DNA of 64,000 nucleotides from Nissolia schottii (GCA_003254905.1 QANU01107126.1:368180-432179), one strand, 5' to 3'. Positions 32,030 through 45,405 are shown, counted from the stretch's first letter. A program made the numbers and translations. Notes: generated by a model from the sequence alone, not told the origin.

Positions 32030-35000
32030 GATCACTTGTGTTATTTGGAGTTACATTGTATGAGTCATCGCGTGGACTCACTTCATTTCTCACATTTTAT
32101 TTATTATTAGATGAGATTTTTATGGTATCCACGTATTATTGATTTAATGGTGAAGAGGATGTAAGTTGGTGCAATGTCTCACATAAACATGGTAAGTACA
32201 TGTATCATTTCTCTTTACAACAATGTTTTTTTATTTATTACTTTTGTTTTTGTGTAATGTTTTTTCATTTGATTTTCATTAAAAAAGATATAAGATATAT
32301 CTCTAATTTTATTTTATATTTATGTTAAAGTTTAAATTATAAAAATGGTGATTTTTGTATTCTGACCAAGGAATTTGAAAATCAAAACAATGTATATGAA
32401 GAAAAATTGTACTTGTCTCAAAGTCAATGAAGTAGGAGATTATTGGATAAGTCTATTACTTCATTCACATTTAGATGTACCTATTCAAGGTATATCCAAG
32501 GAGGTTGAGAGAAAGATTATTTTTCACACTGCTCAATATCGATGTTAATCCAACAAGCTTTCAATGTACATTATCATTACCATTTCTACGCTGTAATTCT
32601 CTGATACTAATTGCATATGGAGGGTTTTTCCTTCATCTAGCTAGAAGGAATAAAATTACTACGTGTAGGGATGTGTTTGGTTTAAGGTAAAAAATTACAT
32701 GAATTTGACTCGTAAGTTAATTACATGAGTTAGATTTATGTAACTTTTACCCTCACCTCTACTTACAGCTAAATACATTACTAACACTAAATGCTCCGTA
32801 CCACCTTATCATTGGAGAAATAATATGGCTCAAACCAACTTAATTTATTATGAGGATAAAATTCTTTTAACAATATTTAAAACAGTAATTTCTAACGCAT
32901 AAAAAAAAAGTGGAGGTATTAAGAAGTTAATGGGCGAATGGTAAGTAATTTGATCTCTCGTAAAGATGAGAATTTAAGTTTAACTTTTAAAAAGCGCACT
33001 TCTTAAAAAGGAGAATAGCAGTTAATGTTTCATATTCTTTAAGAGTCTAAGAGCAATGTCTCTTACCATCTTTTTAATAAAAAGAAAGGAAAAGGGAAAC
33101 ATTTATGCAAAACATGAAAGCATGCGAAGGAACATTTATATTACAGATCCGACTCGAACCAGATGGAATAGAGTGGACTTCAAATGGTGATTTGACTGAT
33201 TTCAATAAATAAAAAAAATTGCATTACTACAGCGTTCACTGAATGGCTGCGGCGGTCAAATGTTAAGGAAGTTAAAAAATAAAAAGAAAGGCTGCAATTA
33301 CATGTCAAATCATATGCAGCTCTGTACACGTGTCACACTATGTTCATCGCCAAGTGTTGGCATATATGTATATATTCCTCCTCAAAGTCTTCTAGTTTTG
33401 CTTATGCATGCATGTCTGCTCAAACAAACAAACAGAAAATGTTGCAAAAATAGGCTTATGTTACATGTATCTTCTCCTAGTTTCTATGTGAATTGTCTAG
33501 AACCGAAGCAGACAACGCCTCTTCAGATATATTTGTATATTGTTCAAACTTCGTTATGTTGCCCCTTACATCATCACCCCCAATATTATTATATTGCTAT
33601 AGTTTGGGACACACACACACATATTCTCACATAGAGTGACACATATATGGCTCATCTCCTCCACCGAGTGCTTTCTTAATAAAAACAATAATATTAATAT
33701 TAGAGAGAGGGCTTCCTGCAAGGAATTTTGGATGACTTTTAATTTCTTTGGACCACACCACCCATTGTTGCCTCATTTATATTAATTATAAACATATTAT
33801 ATTCTCCAATAAATTCGGTGGTGTCCAACAACTATGGATCCAATAAATCAGGAAAACCTTTGCCCCTTGGGCACTTTCCAAGCCTTTTTCTTTAGTTTTT
33901 TTTGTTTTGTTTTTTTCCTTTCATTCTTTTGTGCAATAAACTTTCCAAACGTTTGAATAGCCACTCTTGGGGTTCCATTTTTTTAATTAATATTTTAATT
34001 AATTTTTTAAGCTACTCTGTATTTTTTTTAATTTAAATAATATTTTAATTTTAGTTTTTATAATAAATTATAATTTTGTCTACGGGTATCAAGTGAAATA
34101 TTACTTAAACTCATGAGAAATTGATGTATACTTTTACAATTTTGAGGTTGATGTGCAATATTATTTAATTCAGAGAGGTCAATATAATTTATTATAATAT
34201 CTTAAGAAAAATGCTAGAGCGAGAATTTTGGCCGAACTTATTTTCAAATATAGTGTGGCACTCATGGATATGTAGGTGGGTTTTATTGTTGTCTTACTTA
34301 TAGTGAAAAATAGAAGGTATTGTTAAGGTTAGAATTAAAAAAGATCCTCCTCTTCCTTTTTCAGTCAACATGATTAACTGTGACATCTCTGCTTGATTGT
34401 TATGAGAGGGCCAAGGGTGGATGGGAGGTTCAATGGGGATGGGATGACTAAGAGTGGACGAAAGGGCTAAAAGTGGACAAGAGAATCAAGCATAATGCTA
34501 GGTTTCGGGATGGACCATGAGCCCTCCTACTCTAAGCTCGAAGAGCGTTGAAGCAATAAAAGAATGCAGATATTGTTCAGACAATGTAGTGGTCCGTAAT
34601 CCCTTCTGTTTCAAGTTCTAAGAGCAAAGAGACAAGATGAGAGAGAGTATAAACGTTGTTCAGATGGAGTAATGATCTTAGTTTTAACGCGTTATTTCAT
34701 TTAATAATTACTCTTATTTTCTATAATAAAAAAAAATTGACAACTTTTTGTTGTTGTTGTTTTGTAACATCACTTCTAAGTTCTAACATGATTTATTGGC
34801 ATCAACCCTTTAATTTTTATTATATTAGTTTTGTTCGTCCCATCTATATTCATAGAAGCTAACTTTATGTAAATTAGCTACTCCTCGTAAAGGTGATGCA
34901 TGCAACGATGACGCAACAGCCAGTTCCATACCAAAATTGAGTTTCTAGTGTTTGGTAATTTGACAACAGGTGTAACGCTGTTGCATGCTGCAGATGATAG

Positions 35001-36252
35001 GGAGAACACCTAGCCTGTGTCTTTCATTTGTGGTCAAGTTTGAAACACGAGAGAGAGTACTACACACACACACACACACATATATATGCTAATACCACTT
35101 CTGATGATGTTATTTTGATTTTAATTTGCTAGCTGGAATATAGTAGTAACGCAAGTTCACCTACGCTGGCCTTCAAATTTGAACACAACATTTAATTTTC
35201 GATGTCAAAATTGTTGGTGACGTACTCTATGCTTGTTTGCATACATAAGGCTTCGAATCCGCGTTTCAAGTCATCAAATTTTGATTGGGAATTTTGTTGT
35301 TTTGCCCCATGAAATCTTGGGAACATGTTTGGGTCGCGAATTGGCTTCTCACTCACTAAAGGGGGCAAAAAACAGGCACATATACATATGAAAGGGCAAA
35401 GCTGGGGGCCTAATAAGTGGTTTTAAGTGCAGAATCTGTAAGGTTCATGAATTTCTCGAATGTACATATTAGGACGTCACTAAAGCAAATTCCAGTGACG
35501 ATGTATGTGTAATTAAGCATACAAAGCCTGCAATTAATTTATGCTTGTAATGTCGCACATGTCAAAGGGTTTAACATTTGCACACTGCAATTGTGGGGAG
35601 ATTCTTATTTACAAGAATTGACCGCATGCAGTTTAACCGCGTCAGGGTTGTAATGCTGCCCACAACATTGTATTGTGGGTTGTCGCATTACACCGCAATT
35701 GTAGTCACATTTTAATTCATTTTGCATACAAATTTGCCGTAATATAACCCCAACAATTTCAATTTCATGCTGCAATCACATCAAAGTTTTACGTACGTTA
35801 CAATAGCTACATTGCAACAGTAACACTCACTGTCGTAACCACCGTAGGTAACCTGCACACTTTTTGTTTTGGATTAAAATTGTTCAGTAATCCCCAAATA
35901 AGAAAATTGTACTTTAATTTGTTTCTTTTGTTTTTAAAAAAAAGGATCATGTGCACATCATCTTTTTGGTGCTTATTTTTCTAAATTATCTTTGTGGGTA
36001 AATATAATTTGGGATATAAAGGGAACACCTATTGAAGATGTTCAATGTGGGCAGAAAAAGTATCCTGAAATTCTTTGGCCTAGTTTATGAGGTCGGTTGA
36101 TGATAGTTTTATATATAAAACAGAGCTTTGTAACAATTCTTATTCAAATCCACAAGCTCAGTGGTGCCTTTTTGTGGCAGCCACACACAACTCATAAACT
36201 GCCAGAAATTAGTGTTACGTGATCAGATAAAGCTTCCTTAAGTTTATAAATC

Positions 36253-36258
<6 letters not shown>
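32030..36258. other. Gene-poor intergenic region
   Basis: AT-rich DNA with short unrelated frames (for example 32475-32690, 33260-33634, 34656-34862), none with a recognisable domain. Contains a (CA)n tract near 35063-35082 and, at about 35460-35850, GC-richer sequence with repeated TTGCA/CGCA words and no ORF. No gene is called. Confidence 0.4.

Positions 36259-36298
<40 letters not shown>
36259..36298. repeat. (TA)n microsatellite
   Basis: About 20 uninterrupted TA units. Confidence 0.9.
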
Positions 36299-36299
<1 letters not shown>

Positions 36300-36714
36300 T
36301 GCAACTAAAATTTTAATTGTTTAGTAGCACTTTTAGCTAAGGCAAAATGACACAAGTTAATTCTAACTTTTCTTACGAAGTCCGCATACTAACTTAGGAA
36401 GATGGTGCTATTTTTGGGGATTAAGAAATTTCAGTTGGTACTTTTTATACGTTTTATACACACTTTCCTAATGGACATTAGGTAATCTAATACATCATGC
36501 AGTTCGTCACACTACAATGTTTTTCTCTAGAAAATTAACTGAATTTTCCATTTGGATGCAATTTTAAATCCTTATTTGGTTCCACTTCCTGCACTCTCGT
36601 TATCCAATGGCCACTCCCTCAGAAGCAGACATTTTATCTGAACCAATCATCACACTGCTGCCACACACCCATAGATATATTTTTCAATTGAACACATGTA
36701 TGTGTGTGTACATA

Positions 36715-36792
36715 TACATATATATATATATATANNNNNNNNNNNNNNNNNNNNNNNNNNNNNNNNNNNNNNNNNNNNNNNNNNNNNNNNNN
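36715..36792. other. (TA)n tract running into a 58-bp assembly gap
   Basis: A (TA)n run (36715-36734) is followed by 58 unknown bases (36735-36792). Reading frames drawn across it are meaningless. The gap probably reflects assembly failure at the microsatellite. Confidence 0.95.
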
Positions 36793-39180
36793 TCAAGATG
36801 TGAAGCTTATAAAAATGTGGCATAGTAATGTGGGAAGATATTGCTCTCATAATTCTTGGGGTCAAAATATTTAAGGTTATTCTCCCTTTTTTTTAACAAA
36901 TTCGCGGAAGATCAAATTACTTTCCACTCCTCTAATAGCTTGTTGGTTTTCACATATATATTCTTTTTCTAATAAAATGATGAAAACTTTTTAACATTCA
37001 ATTCATTAATTTTTGTCTTTATCCACAAGTATTTGGTTAACGTTTTGTCTATTGACTACATATAGCTTGAGAAATTGAATAACACATTTAAGTGGATGGC
37101 TTCTCACAGTACCAATTACTTTATTTCTTAATTTCAATTTTGAAACTACTCTGGTCAAGAGATTAGAGCTCCCTATCACTCCAATCAATTATGTGTTAGA
37201 ACATATTCAGCTCATTTGAAATTGCACATAAAATTAATTTGTTTCATTACAAGAATTGAGTTGTATAATCTCTTTATAAATAATTGCTTACTTGCATTCG
37301 AATATCAAAAAAATTAAAATTAATTATCACCTAACCACATAACTACCTTTTATGAATGAATAAATTGCACACTAAAATGCATTGCATACTTTAGAAAGGT
37401 ATAAGAGCTACAATCTTTATTTGTTGATGAGAAAAAAAATCAAGAATTATAAAATATAAACATTATCCAAACAAACAAATCATTGTCGTTAAATTGTAGT
37501 CAAGAATTGAGACTATATATATAGTTTTGTACACTTTAGAGTAGCCTAGTTCTATTTGTAGAGCAGAGCTTGGCATAGTTGAATGTTAAGCAATTGGTGC
37601 AGATGGTGGAAAAAAAATGAAAAACTTGTGCTACATATAAATAAAAATTTTGGGGTTATTACCGTGTGTATGTGTTTTATTTTTTAATAATGGGATAATT
37701 GAACTTAAATATTATTTGTACTAGATATTCACATCTCATAAAATTAGTGCGCCTTGTATTTTAGTATAAAAATTTGTTGCACATAAAAGGTATAAGACAA
37801 CCGTATTTAATGTTCATATATGTGTGTGTGAGATGCATACCAGGAATAAAGCTGAAATACCATTTGTACATCCTATATTTCATCTAATAATAAATAAGAT
37901 ATGGGCAGAAATACAATAAATAAATATAGCGCTATTAACGTAGCGATCAATGGGTCAATTCCAATGTTCGTGTGTGCATGTGCAGCGAGGGTGAAAGTTT
38001 CATTCCTCAATGATGCACTCTGTTATGTGCACTAAAGTTAAATTTTCATTGCTAAGAATTGATTGACAATGGCAGTATTCAATTAGTGGCAAATTGGCAT
38101 TGCCCTCTTTTGTGAATAAATGCAGTATTCCTCTAAGTAATAACTGTCGCAATATATAGGATAACAAAACCTTTTTTTTTTACAATATCATCCAATCAAA
38201 TCAAATTTTGTTATCCAAGTAAAAGTAGATGATTCTCTTAACCATTACTTAAAAAGTCGTTCATATAAAACGATTTAATTGGATAATAACATAAAATGTT
38301 TTATACTATCTATGCATGACAACTAAATTCTCTCTCTCTCTCTAAACACTAATTCTTTTTTGTTGCATGATATATACAATAATACTACACATGGTCGGTT
38401 GGAGTGACAGACGCTCATTTTTCTTAACCAACAGTATCGAGCTTGAGCCCATGATCATGAAAAAAAAATCTGTACTTAGAAAGTCATATGCCCTATAAGT
38501 TAGGATATCAAATGTTGGAACACGATTGTCTTCAGAAAAAAAAAATATACGTGGTTTAAAAAAAATATATGCACACTAGTTTAAGGAACTAAAATTGTAT
38601 TTCTTTTTATTGCTTAATTAGCAACATTTCTAAATTTTCGATGTATTACCATCCCCAAATAGTTTCTATTTTTAATTCCATAAGCGGTGCCCTTACCCTA
38701 CAATTTATAGAGCACAGTTTTATAGAACACTGAACACAGTTTTGTTTGTGTCATCAAACTGTGTTGAGGTAATACTGGAGCTTTTCCCTCCGTCATTGGT
38801 TTCTTTGTTGAGCTTAAACTTTTTGGTGCAATATTGGCCACAGAGGTTGCTTTGCTTTGTATAACACAGCTAGCGCAGCTATGTAGCTGCTAATACCTTA
38901 TCCTAACCGGAAGGGTTTTAGTTTTTATTATTTTGTGGTTGAAATTTGTTAGTCCAAGGTCACTTGTCAAATGTGCATCATAGCTGACGCAATTTTATAC
39001 TCTATGTCACTATTATTCCTTACTTCATTCGTACCATATAATATATACTACATATTTTATGCATCTACTACCCATACTACCTTAGAAGCCTCTAGACCAT
39101 TAGTTCCTGAATTCAAAGTCGAATCTTTTGTATCTAACCTCTGCCTTCTTTTTATTTATTTATCCATTCATTTTACAACT
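36793..39180. other. Intergenic region with one MITE copy
   Basis: AT-rich, no coding sequence recognised. It holds a MITE copy at 38165-38330 (listed separately) and ordinary microsatellites. The frames at 37006-37188 and 38971-39186 have no recognisable feature. Confidence 0.4.
38165..38330 (+). repeat. MITE family 1, copy 1
   Basis: Shares an internal signature (TTACTTAAAAAGTCGTTCAT then GATTTAATTGGATAATA) and inverted ends with the copies at 44520-44705 and 62600-62745. Confidence 0.6.
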
Positions 39181-39369
39181 CAATGAATGCTACTATAGGG
39201 ATGAGGTAACGTAATTTGCACAAAGTTTTTTTTTTCTCTCTTTTATACAATTCTCATTTCATATTGTGAATCATTGATGAAAAATGATTGATGTACATCT
39301 TATAATCTTTAATCGTACTATCAACTAATGACTTTATGTTAGCTCATGTGCACTCATTCATTCACAGTT

Positions 39370-39600
39370 ATCATACACAAATTTTTTTAATTATAATACA
39401 CAAACATTTTAAACTACTATGTACAAACATTTTTAACTATTTTGCACAAAGATTTTCAATTATCTTGTACAAACATTCATATGTACATGCACAAACATTT
39501 TTAACTAATATGCACCAACATTTTTATTATGGTGCACAAACATTTTAAACAGTTCAAAATGTTTATGCACAACAGTTAAAATGTTTGTGTATAACAAGAG
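39370..39600 (+). repeat. About 24-bp minisatellite with an inverted last unit
   Basis: About eight degenerate copies of a unit like GCACAAACATTTTTAACTAT. The last part (AAAATGTTTATGC then AAAATGTTTGTGTATAAC) is the same unit in reverse orientation, so the tract can fold on itself. Confidence 0.65.
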
Positions 39601-39946
39601 AGTGGGTGCATGCAATGTGAAAGTGAAAAGTGAATAGTGTGAAACGTGGACACTATACATTTTGTTAGTGGGTCCTATACGTATAAAATCACTTAAATGA
39701 TAGTACAGTAATAATATTTAGGGTATACATGTAACAAGACTAATCACTCATATTAACTGAATAACACGTACATTGTGTCTGCATAAAAGTTGAAAAATAA
39801 AGCTCATTGTAGTGCTACCACTAAATAAGTTAGTATGATACAATGTTGTACCTTTCGATATAAAAGTTATATCGTTTATTGATTTAACCATATTTGTGAT
39901 AACAAAAGTTAAAAGGTATGCGACAAAAACAAAACTTGTTGCACGG

Positions 39947-39948
<2 letters not shown>

Positions 39949-39978
<30 letters not shown>
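39949..39978. repeat. (TA)n microsatellite
   Basis: Uninterrupted TA units directly visible. Confidence 0.85.
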
Positions 39979-39982
<4 letters not shown>

Positions 39983-40209
39983 TCATAGTTATAATTTTAT
40001 TTTTTATTTAAATTATAACTTTTCTAATGTTAGGTTGTAGCTTTTTGGAGGATGTTGTAACTTGAGTGGAGGAAAAAAAGACGGCGGCAAATTGTGAACA
40101 ATGCCTTCATACTATTGTGAATAGTTTTTTACTTGTGAAATGGTATAATACTGATTGTGTGGCTAAATAGAATTCTAAGGCATTTGATGATGAAGAATGC
40201 TCCTGAATT

Positions 40210-41223
40210 TAGGAACGATAACATGAACTCTACTCGCGGGCATTTGTCTTATCCAACTCGCTTAGGGTGGGTTTAAAATTCACCTTGAAATGGGGTGGGT
40301 AAATGTGGGGCGAGGTAGAGTATAGGGTGAATCCATCCTTACTCACCCCGCAACCTATATATTATAAAAATATATTAATAGTAATATTAATATATATATA
40401 TACTAAAAAAATTTATCTAAAACTTATTTAATTTTAATTATTAAAAACTCAACAGTTGCAAAATGTAAACTTAATTCTCACAGGTAAGTATCCAACTCTT
40501 AAAAAAAATTGCTAGAGATGTATTTGCTATACATGTGCCCACTGTTGCTTCTGAATCCGCTTGTAGTGAGAGTAGTCGCTTGATTGGTTATCATCGTGCT
40601 AATCTACACGAAAACACAATAGAAAATTTGATTTGTTTTCAAAATTGGTTGTGGTCAAGTGTTATTGACAAAGGTAAATTATTTCATGTATTTTATCTAT
40701 TTTTTTAATTATGATTTTCTAATAATGGTAATTGATTTATCATGTTTAATTTGTAAGGGGAAAACCTATTGCAATAGATGATTATCAATTGGTTAATGAT
40801 GTGGAAGATGTAGATAGTGAAGAATGATAGCTTCAAGAGTTGGGAAGCTGCACAAAAGATAAGAAGTGACTTGACTGTTGTTTAGAACTTATTTAAAACT
40901 TATATATATCGTAGATATTTTTATGTGACTTATTGAAAATTTTGTTGTTATTTTATTATTATTGAATATTTTTATATTTAATCAATATTGACTGTTCACA
41001 TTTGTAATATTTAATTAGATGGTTATGTTAATTTATATGTGAATTAAATTTTATAATATTTTAATAAGTGTTTTTAAAAAAGGAATGGAGTAGATATCCA
41101 CAAGACATGTGCGAATTATAATATTTAAAATCTACAAATAAAAACAAGAGAAATAAATGTTAATAAGGTGCAAGACGAGATGAGAATGAGATAAAACCCA
41201 CACATCCCCCATTGCCATCCCTA
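40210..41223 (+). mobile_element. hAT transposon remnant with target duplication
   Basis: Ends are TAGGAACGATAAC (left) and, in complement, TAGGGATGGCAAT (right), matching the common hAT terminal sequence. It is flanked by CCTGAATT (40202-40209) and ACTGAATT (41224-41231), an 8-bp duplication with one change. Inside, about 40535-40680 (+) encodes the end of a hAT transposase dimerisation domain (TVASESA, then ENLICFQNWLW). The rest of the transposase is missing, so it is dead. The neighbouring duplicate at 41930-41960 lacks the insert and shows the empty site. Confidence 0.85.
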
Positions 41224-41395
41224 ACTGAATTGGGTTGAAGCACCACAACCAAAAGTTCTTTACAGATGTATCTCTCAGGAGTAGTGGCAGTTTTTGTGGG
41301 TTCAGAGACACATTGGAAATCGTGCTGCAATCTTCGACTGACCTGGAATTAGCTATAAATTGTTTACTGTCGCTGTTATGTTTGATCTCTACAAA

Positions 41396-41401
<6 letters not shown>

Positions 41402-41430
<29 letters not shown>
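41402..41430. repeat. (TA)n microsatellite
   Basis: Uninterrupted TA units directly visible. Confidence 0.85.
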
Positions 41431-41432
<2 letters not shown>

Positions 41433-41691
41433 GGAAAAAAAAAAAACATTACTCTCCTTAAACCAATAAAATCAAAATTTTGACGGAAGAAAAATTTGGA
41501 GGATGTATTATATTACGTAGAATGTTTTCTTTAAGGAACACAAAGTAGTGGATTATAAGTTTATAATGCATTTATTATTCATTAAAAACATAAAAATTTT
41601 AAATTTTCATTCTAAAGACACTTGTTCACAAAATCTTTACATTAAATATGTTTCACTTCATATGCTAAATTTACGGCATTTGTAACATACA

Positions 41692-42070
41692 TGCCATTGG
41701 GATGAGGTAATATAATTAATTTGCAGAAAAGTTGTATTTCATTTTTTTCCTTTTGACATTTCTCATTTTATATAATTACTAAATAATGACCGAATCCCAA
41801 TTATTTTTTGAACACTTAGAAAGTTCTAAACAGTGCCTTCATACTCTTTGTGTACAATTTTCTCCATGTAAGTTGATACACCAAATTATACACAAACATG
41901 AAATTGAATTTCTGAGGTATATGATGAAAGTATGGTATTGAATTGAACGTAATTGAAGCACAGCCAGAAGTTCTTTCTCAGTCTCTAACTCAGAAGTAGC
42001 TTTTGTGGATTAAAGGGGACATTGGAAATTGTGTTGCATTGCCTTGGAATTAGCTGCAACCAGGAAGCAA
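41692..42070 (+). repeat. Local duplication, arm 2 (uninterrupted)
   Basis: Contains in about 380 bp the blocks that are spread over 2.2 kb in arm 1: GGGATGAGGTAATATAATT, GTGCCTTCATACT, TTGAAGCACAGCCAGAAG and GGACATTGGAAATTGTG. It serves as the pre-insertion reference for the hAT element. Confidence 0.7.
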
Positions 42071-42074
42071 GATA

Positions 42075-42340
42075 ATCCTCCGTTTTAAAATTATTGTTGA
42101 CTCTTTTTTTATGCAGATATTAAAAAAATAGTTAACAAAATGTGAAAATAAAAAATATTAATAATATTTTAATGATTAAAATTATTATAGTAAATAAGTA
42201 TGAAAAAAATTTATTTAATAAATATATGTTATAAAAAATAATTAATAATGTCTAAATTTAATAAATAAATAACTATTTTAAATTGATGAAAATAGAAAGG
42301 TAAAACCACTACTTTGAATCGAAAGAAGTATTACTATATA
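42075..42340. repeat. Possible MITE with CTCCGTTTTAAAAT-type end
   Basis: Begins with CCTCCGTTTTAAAATTATTG and ends near ACTTTGAATCGAAAGAAGTA. This is the CTCCGTTTNAAAAT...CNGAAAGAGTA pattern of a common plant MITE family. The arms are diverged and the limits approximate. Confidence 0.45.
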
Positions 42341-42946
42341 ATAATATATATATATATATAATATTTTTTACTGCATATATTAAATTAATTCAGATTGGGC
42401 ATTTGTTGCACCGTGTCTGAGAAAGGATGCTGAAAGTAGAGAACTTTCTCTACTTTTTAATGTAAATTTTCAATTTATGGAAACATAAGACAAGGGATTT
42501 GCACATGTTAGCTAGATGACACGACATTATAAATTATGAGTGCTTTTGTTGACCACATTTTGAAGAAAATTTTAGAACTCAAATACTTCCTTCATTTATT
42601 TTAATTTTGGCTTTGAGCAAATTATTTTAGTTTAAACTATGTGTTATTCTCACATGTTAAGAAAAAATTTATTATTAAGTATATAATTACCTTAATGTAT
42701 TGAAATCTCTTAATTTTTCTTTTCATTAAAACACTCTAATCAAAATAAATGAGGATATTTTTGTAAACTTACTCTTTACATAACTCTTGATCATAGATTT
42801 TTTAATACTCGTGCATTTGGTTAAAGTGACACTTAAAATGGATTAGAAAGAATAATTAACAATAATGTTCCATGTACAACTATTTTCTCACAACTTTATT
42901 ACAACAAATTAAATGTTTATTTTTTTTCTCTCCTTTTCCCAACTCT

Positions 42947-43142
42947 TAGGGATGAAAAATTTACTCGCATCAGCTTCGCTCATGGATTATACCCATGACC
43001 GGACGAGTATGGGGGAGAATTTTTCTTTTCTCCCATATGTACATGGATATTTTTAGTACCCGCTAATTAAACGGGACAAGGGAGAGGATTATTATCCCCG
43101 TGCTCGAGAGGACCCGATATAAAATGTCTAAACTACCCTTAA

Positions 43143-43173
<31 letters not shown>

Positions 43174-43537
43174 ATTTGGTTAAAAATTAATTTGAATTTA
43201 AATTCAAATCAAATACTATTATTTAGGTTTTTATTATTTTTGTTTTAGTTGTTTTAATTTATTGAACCTATTTAGATTATCTTTTGATAATTTCAATTAT
43301 ATTAATTCTTAATATTATAATTATGATTATAGTTTTTCATTTTGTGTTTTTTTGAAAGTTTAATTTTTTTACATAATATATTGGATATATGTGGATATCC
43401 GCAGGTACTCATTTATTTGTGTGGTGATAGAAGATAGGTACCCACACGGAAATAAGGCAGGGACAGAGACAAATTTTTAAACATGAGGCGGGAGACGGGA
43501 GGCTATCCCCTGCCCCACCCCGCCTCATTGCCAACCC
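42947..43537. mobile_element. Non-autonomous hAT-like element
   Basis: Starts TAGGGATGAAAAATTTACTCGC and ends (complement) GGGTTGGCAATGAGGCGGGG, both variants of the hAT terminal sequence, with GC-rich ends and an AT-rich core including a (TA)n tract (43145-43168). It has no transposase. The flanks CCAACTCT and CCCACTCT may be an imperfect 8-bp duplication, but the exact right boundary is uncertain. Confidence 0.6.
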
Positions 43538-43929
43538 ACTCTCCCTTAACGCACGTTATTCTTCTTCTTCTCTTATTCTCCTTTTTTGTCTCTTCTTCCA
43601 CACACATTTTCTTCATTTTTTTCTCTCAATTATTTCACCTACAATCTTCATTTATTTTTCATAATGCTTTTTTTTCTTCTTTTGTGTTTATCTTTTCTTG
43701 TTCTTTTTTCTTTTGTTTCTTGCTTATTTCTTCATTTCTACCATATTTTCAGTTCATATTCGTTACAGAGAGTATAGACGAAGACATTCTTCTCTGATTT
43801 ATATTATTCTCTATGTATGATAATAAGTTATTGTAATATGATAATTTACATTTGTTATATTTTAGAGTTTTTAGTATATTTTACGGAAAAAAATTTCCTA
43901 CACTACCAATTTTCACCGAAAATATATTA

Positions 43930-44250
43930 GGGTAAACAATTGATTTGATTCTAAAATTTTTATTTTGGCATCAATTTAGTTTTGAAAATAATTAGATATT
44001 AATTTAGTATTAAAATTTTTATTTTGTATTCAACTTGGCAAACAAATATTTTGACATCAATTTAATTGTAACATTAATTGATATCCATATAGTTTGAACA
44101 TTATGTGGACAGAATTAGTAAAATTGATTTCAAATTTTAAAAGTAAATTGATATTAATTTTTAAAAAATATTAATTTGATGTCAAAATAAAAATATTAAG
44201 ACTTAATTAAAAGTTAATATTTAAAATTTAAACAAATTAAACCACTCTAT
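43930..44250. repeat. Foldback repeat
   Basis: The left arm (TTTTTATTTTGGCATCAATTTAG) pairs with the complement of the right arm (TTTTTATTTTGACATCAAATTAAT). It resembles the foldback in GLO intron 1 in composition (GACAT(C/T)AATTTAGT), perhaps the same family. Confidence 0.5.
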
Positions 44251-44519
44251 CCAAGATATAAGGAAAAGAGCAACAACTAATTATTGCTTATCATTTTGAG
44301 TCCGTTAATATTCTTATATCATCATTTGAATTAATTATTTGGTAAGTAATTTTTGAACTTAATAATTTTCCTTTATATTTATTGTCATGTTATACGAAAT
44401 ATAGAGAAACACAATGTATACATTTTAATTGGCAAGAATTTTTCAATAATTTTTTTAGATAAACTAGGGACCACTCAGCCCATCGATGTATAAGAATGTT
44501 TTAATAATTTTACAATAGT

Positions 44520-44705
44520 ATATAAAGTTTAATTGCTATGCACTAATTTTATATTATCATCTAATTAAATTATTTTATATGCATGATTTTTTAAGTAGTG
44601 AGTAAAAAAGTGAATTATTTTTACTTATATAATAAGATTTAATTGATTGATAATGTGAAAAAGCTTTACACTATTAATGCATAACAACATAATAATTAAA
44701 CTTTA
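44520..44705 (-). repeat. MITE family 1, copy 2 (inverted)
   Basis: In complement it aligns along its length with the copy at 62600-62745, including ACTTAAAAAATCATGCATAT and GTTATGCATTAATAGTGTAA. Its ends, AAGTTTAATTG(C/T)TATGCA and complement, are inverted repeats. Confidence 0.65.
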
Positions 44706-45193
44706 ATATCTAACTTAATCAAATATGTGTAGGCATGAGTTGTGCACGCAACATACATAAACACTTACTATAGTTTAAAATAAAATTACAAAATAGTTAC
44801 TTTCCAAATTGAAAGTTTGAAACTGCAAGTTCAACCTTAAACTTTTCGACCTGCCAACTTTTACTGTACTGCCTTATGTATAATTAAAAGTATATCTAAC
44901 TAATCATTTTAGAACTCTATTGGTGGGTTTAAGCGTTGGATGCCAACTTTACAAGACTTTGAAATGTGGTTACTTGTCAAATTGAAATTGTAAATAATCT
45001 GGAGTTTTATGCCTAAATTTCTACGATTAGTCATTCTTTTAGTATTGTTCATTTTAAGAGTTTGATTTAGAACTCTCATGCTTAGGCTAATGGAGATTAC
45101 ATCTATCATAATCTTTTACTCCTTTCGATCGCTTATATAGATCATTTTTAAATTTTAAATACATTCTTAAATCAATATAATTGGATACAACTT

Positions 45194-45405
45194 TCACAGG
45201 ATTAATATGTACCTTAGTTAGTTATTTCAGCTATTTTATGTTAGTGCTCTTATAGATTTATACCTTATTCTATAGTTAGTTAGGTTCTCAATGTATTACT
45301 ATATATATTTGAAACTCTTCGTCATAGTTCAATTAATATGCAATACATACAATTTAGAACTTTATCTCTAATTCACCTTTCTTCTATTAGTGGAACCCAC
45401 AGACA
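45194..45405 (+). repeat. Copia 5' LTR
   Basis: 212 bp; aligned with the 3' LTR through TTAGTTAGGTTCTCAATGT and CAATTAATATGCAATACATA. The two LTRs differ by many substitutions and small deletions, so the insertion is old. Confidence 0.85.

Larger units (their letters stand above)
39185..41362 (+). repeat. Local duplication, arm 1 (interrupted)
   Basis: Pieces at 39195-39270 (GGGATGAGGTAACGTAATTT), 40090-40170 (ATGCCTTCATACT) and 41224-41362 (TTGAAGCACCACAACC, GACACATTGGAAAT, GGAATTAGCT) appear in the same order and close together in arm 2 (41692-42070). The arm is split by two insertions, about 39290-40085 and the hAT element 40210-41223. Confidence 0.7.
43538..45188. other. Intergenic region with MITEs
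   Basis: A T-rich, low-complexity stretch (43560-43770) gives spurious Phe/Ser-rich frames. A weak foldback occupies about 43930-44250, and a MITE family 1 copy about 44520-44705. No gene was seen. Confidence 0.4.

Noticed and set aside
33260-33634. 124-codon ORF
   Set aside because: No recognisable motif, AT-rich setting, no splice or promoter context.
36607-36825. ORF across the run of unknown bases
   Set aside because: Contains 58 N bases; the frame is an artefact.
43483-43797. 104-codon Ser/Phe-rich ORF
   Set aside because: Low-complexity CT-rich sequence; no domain.
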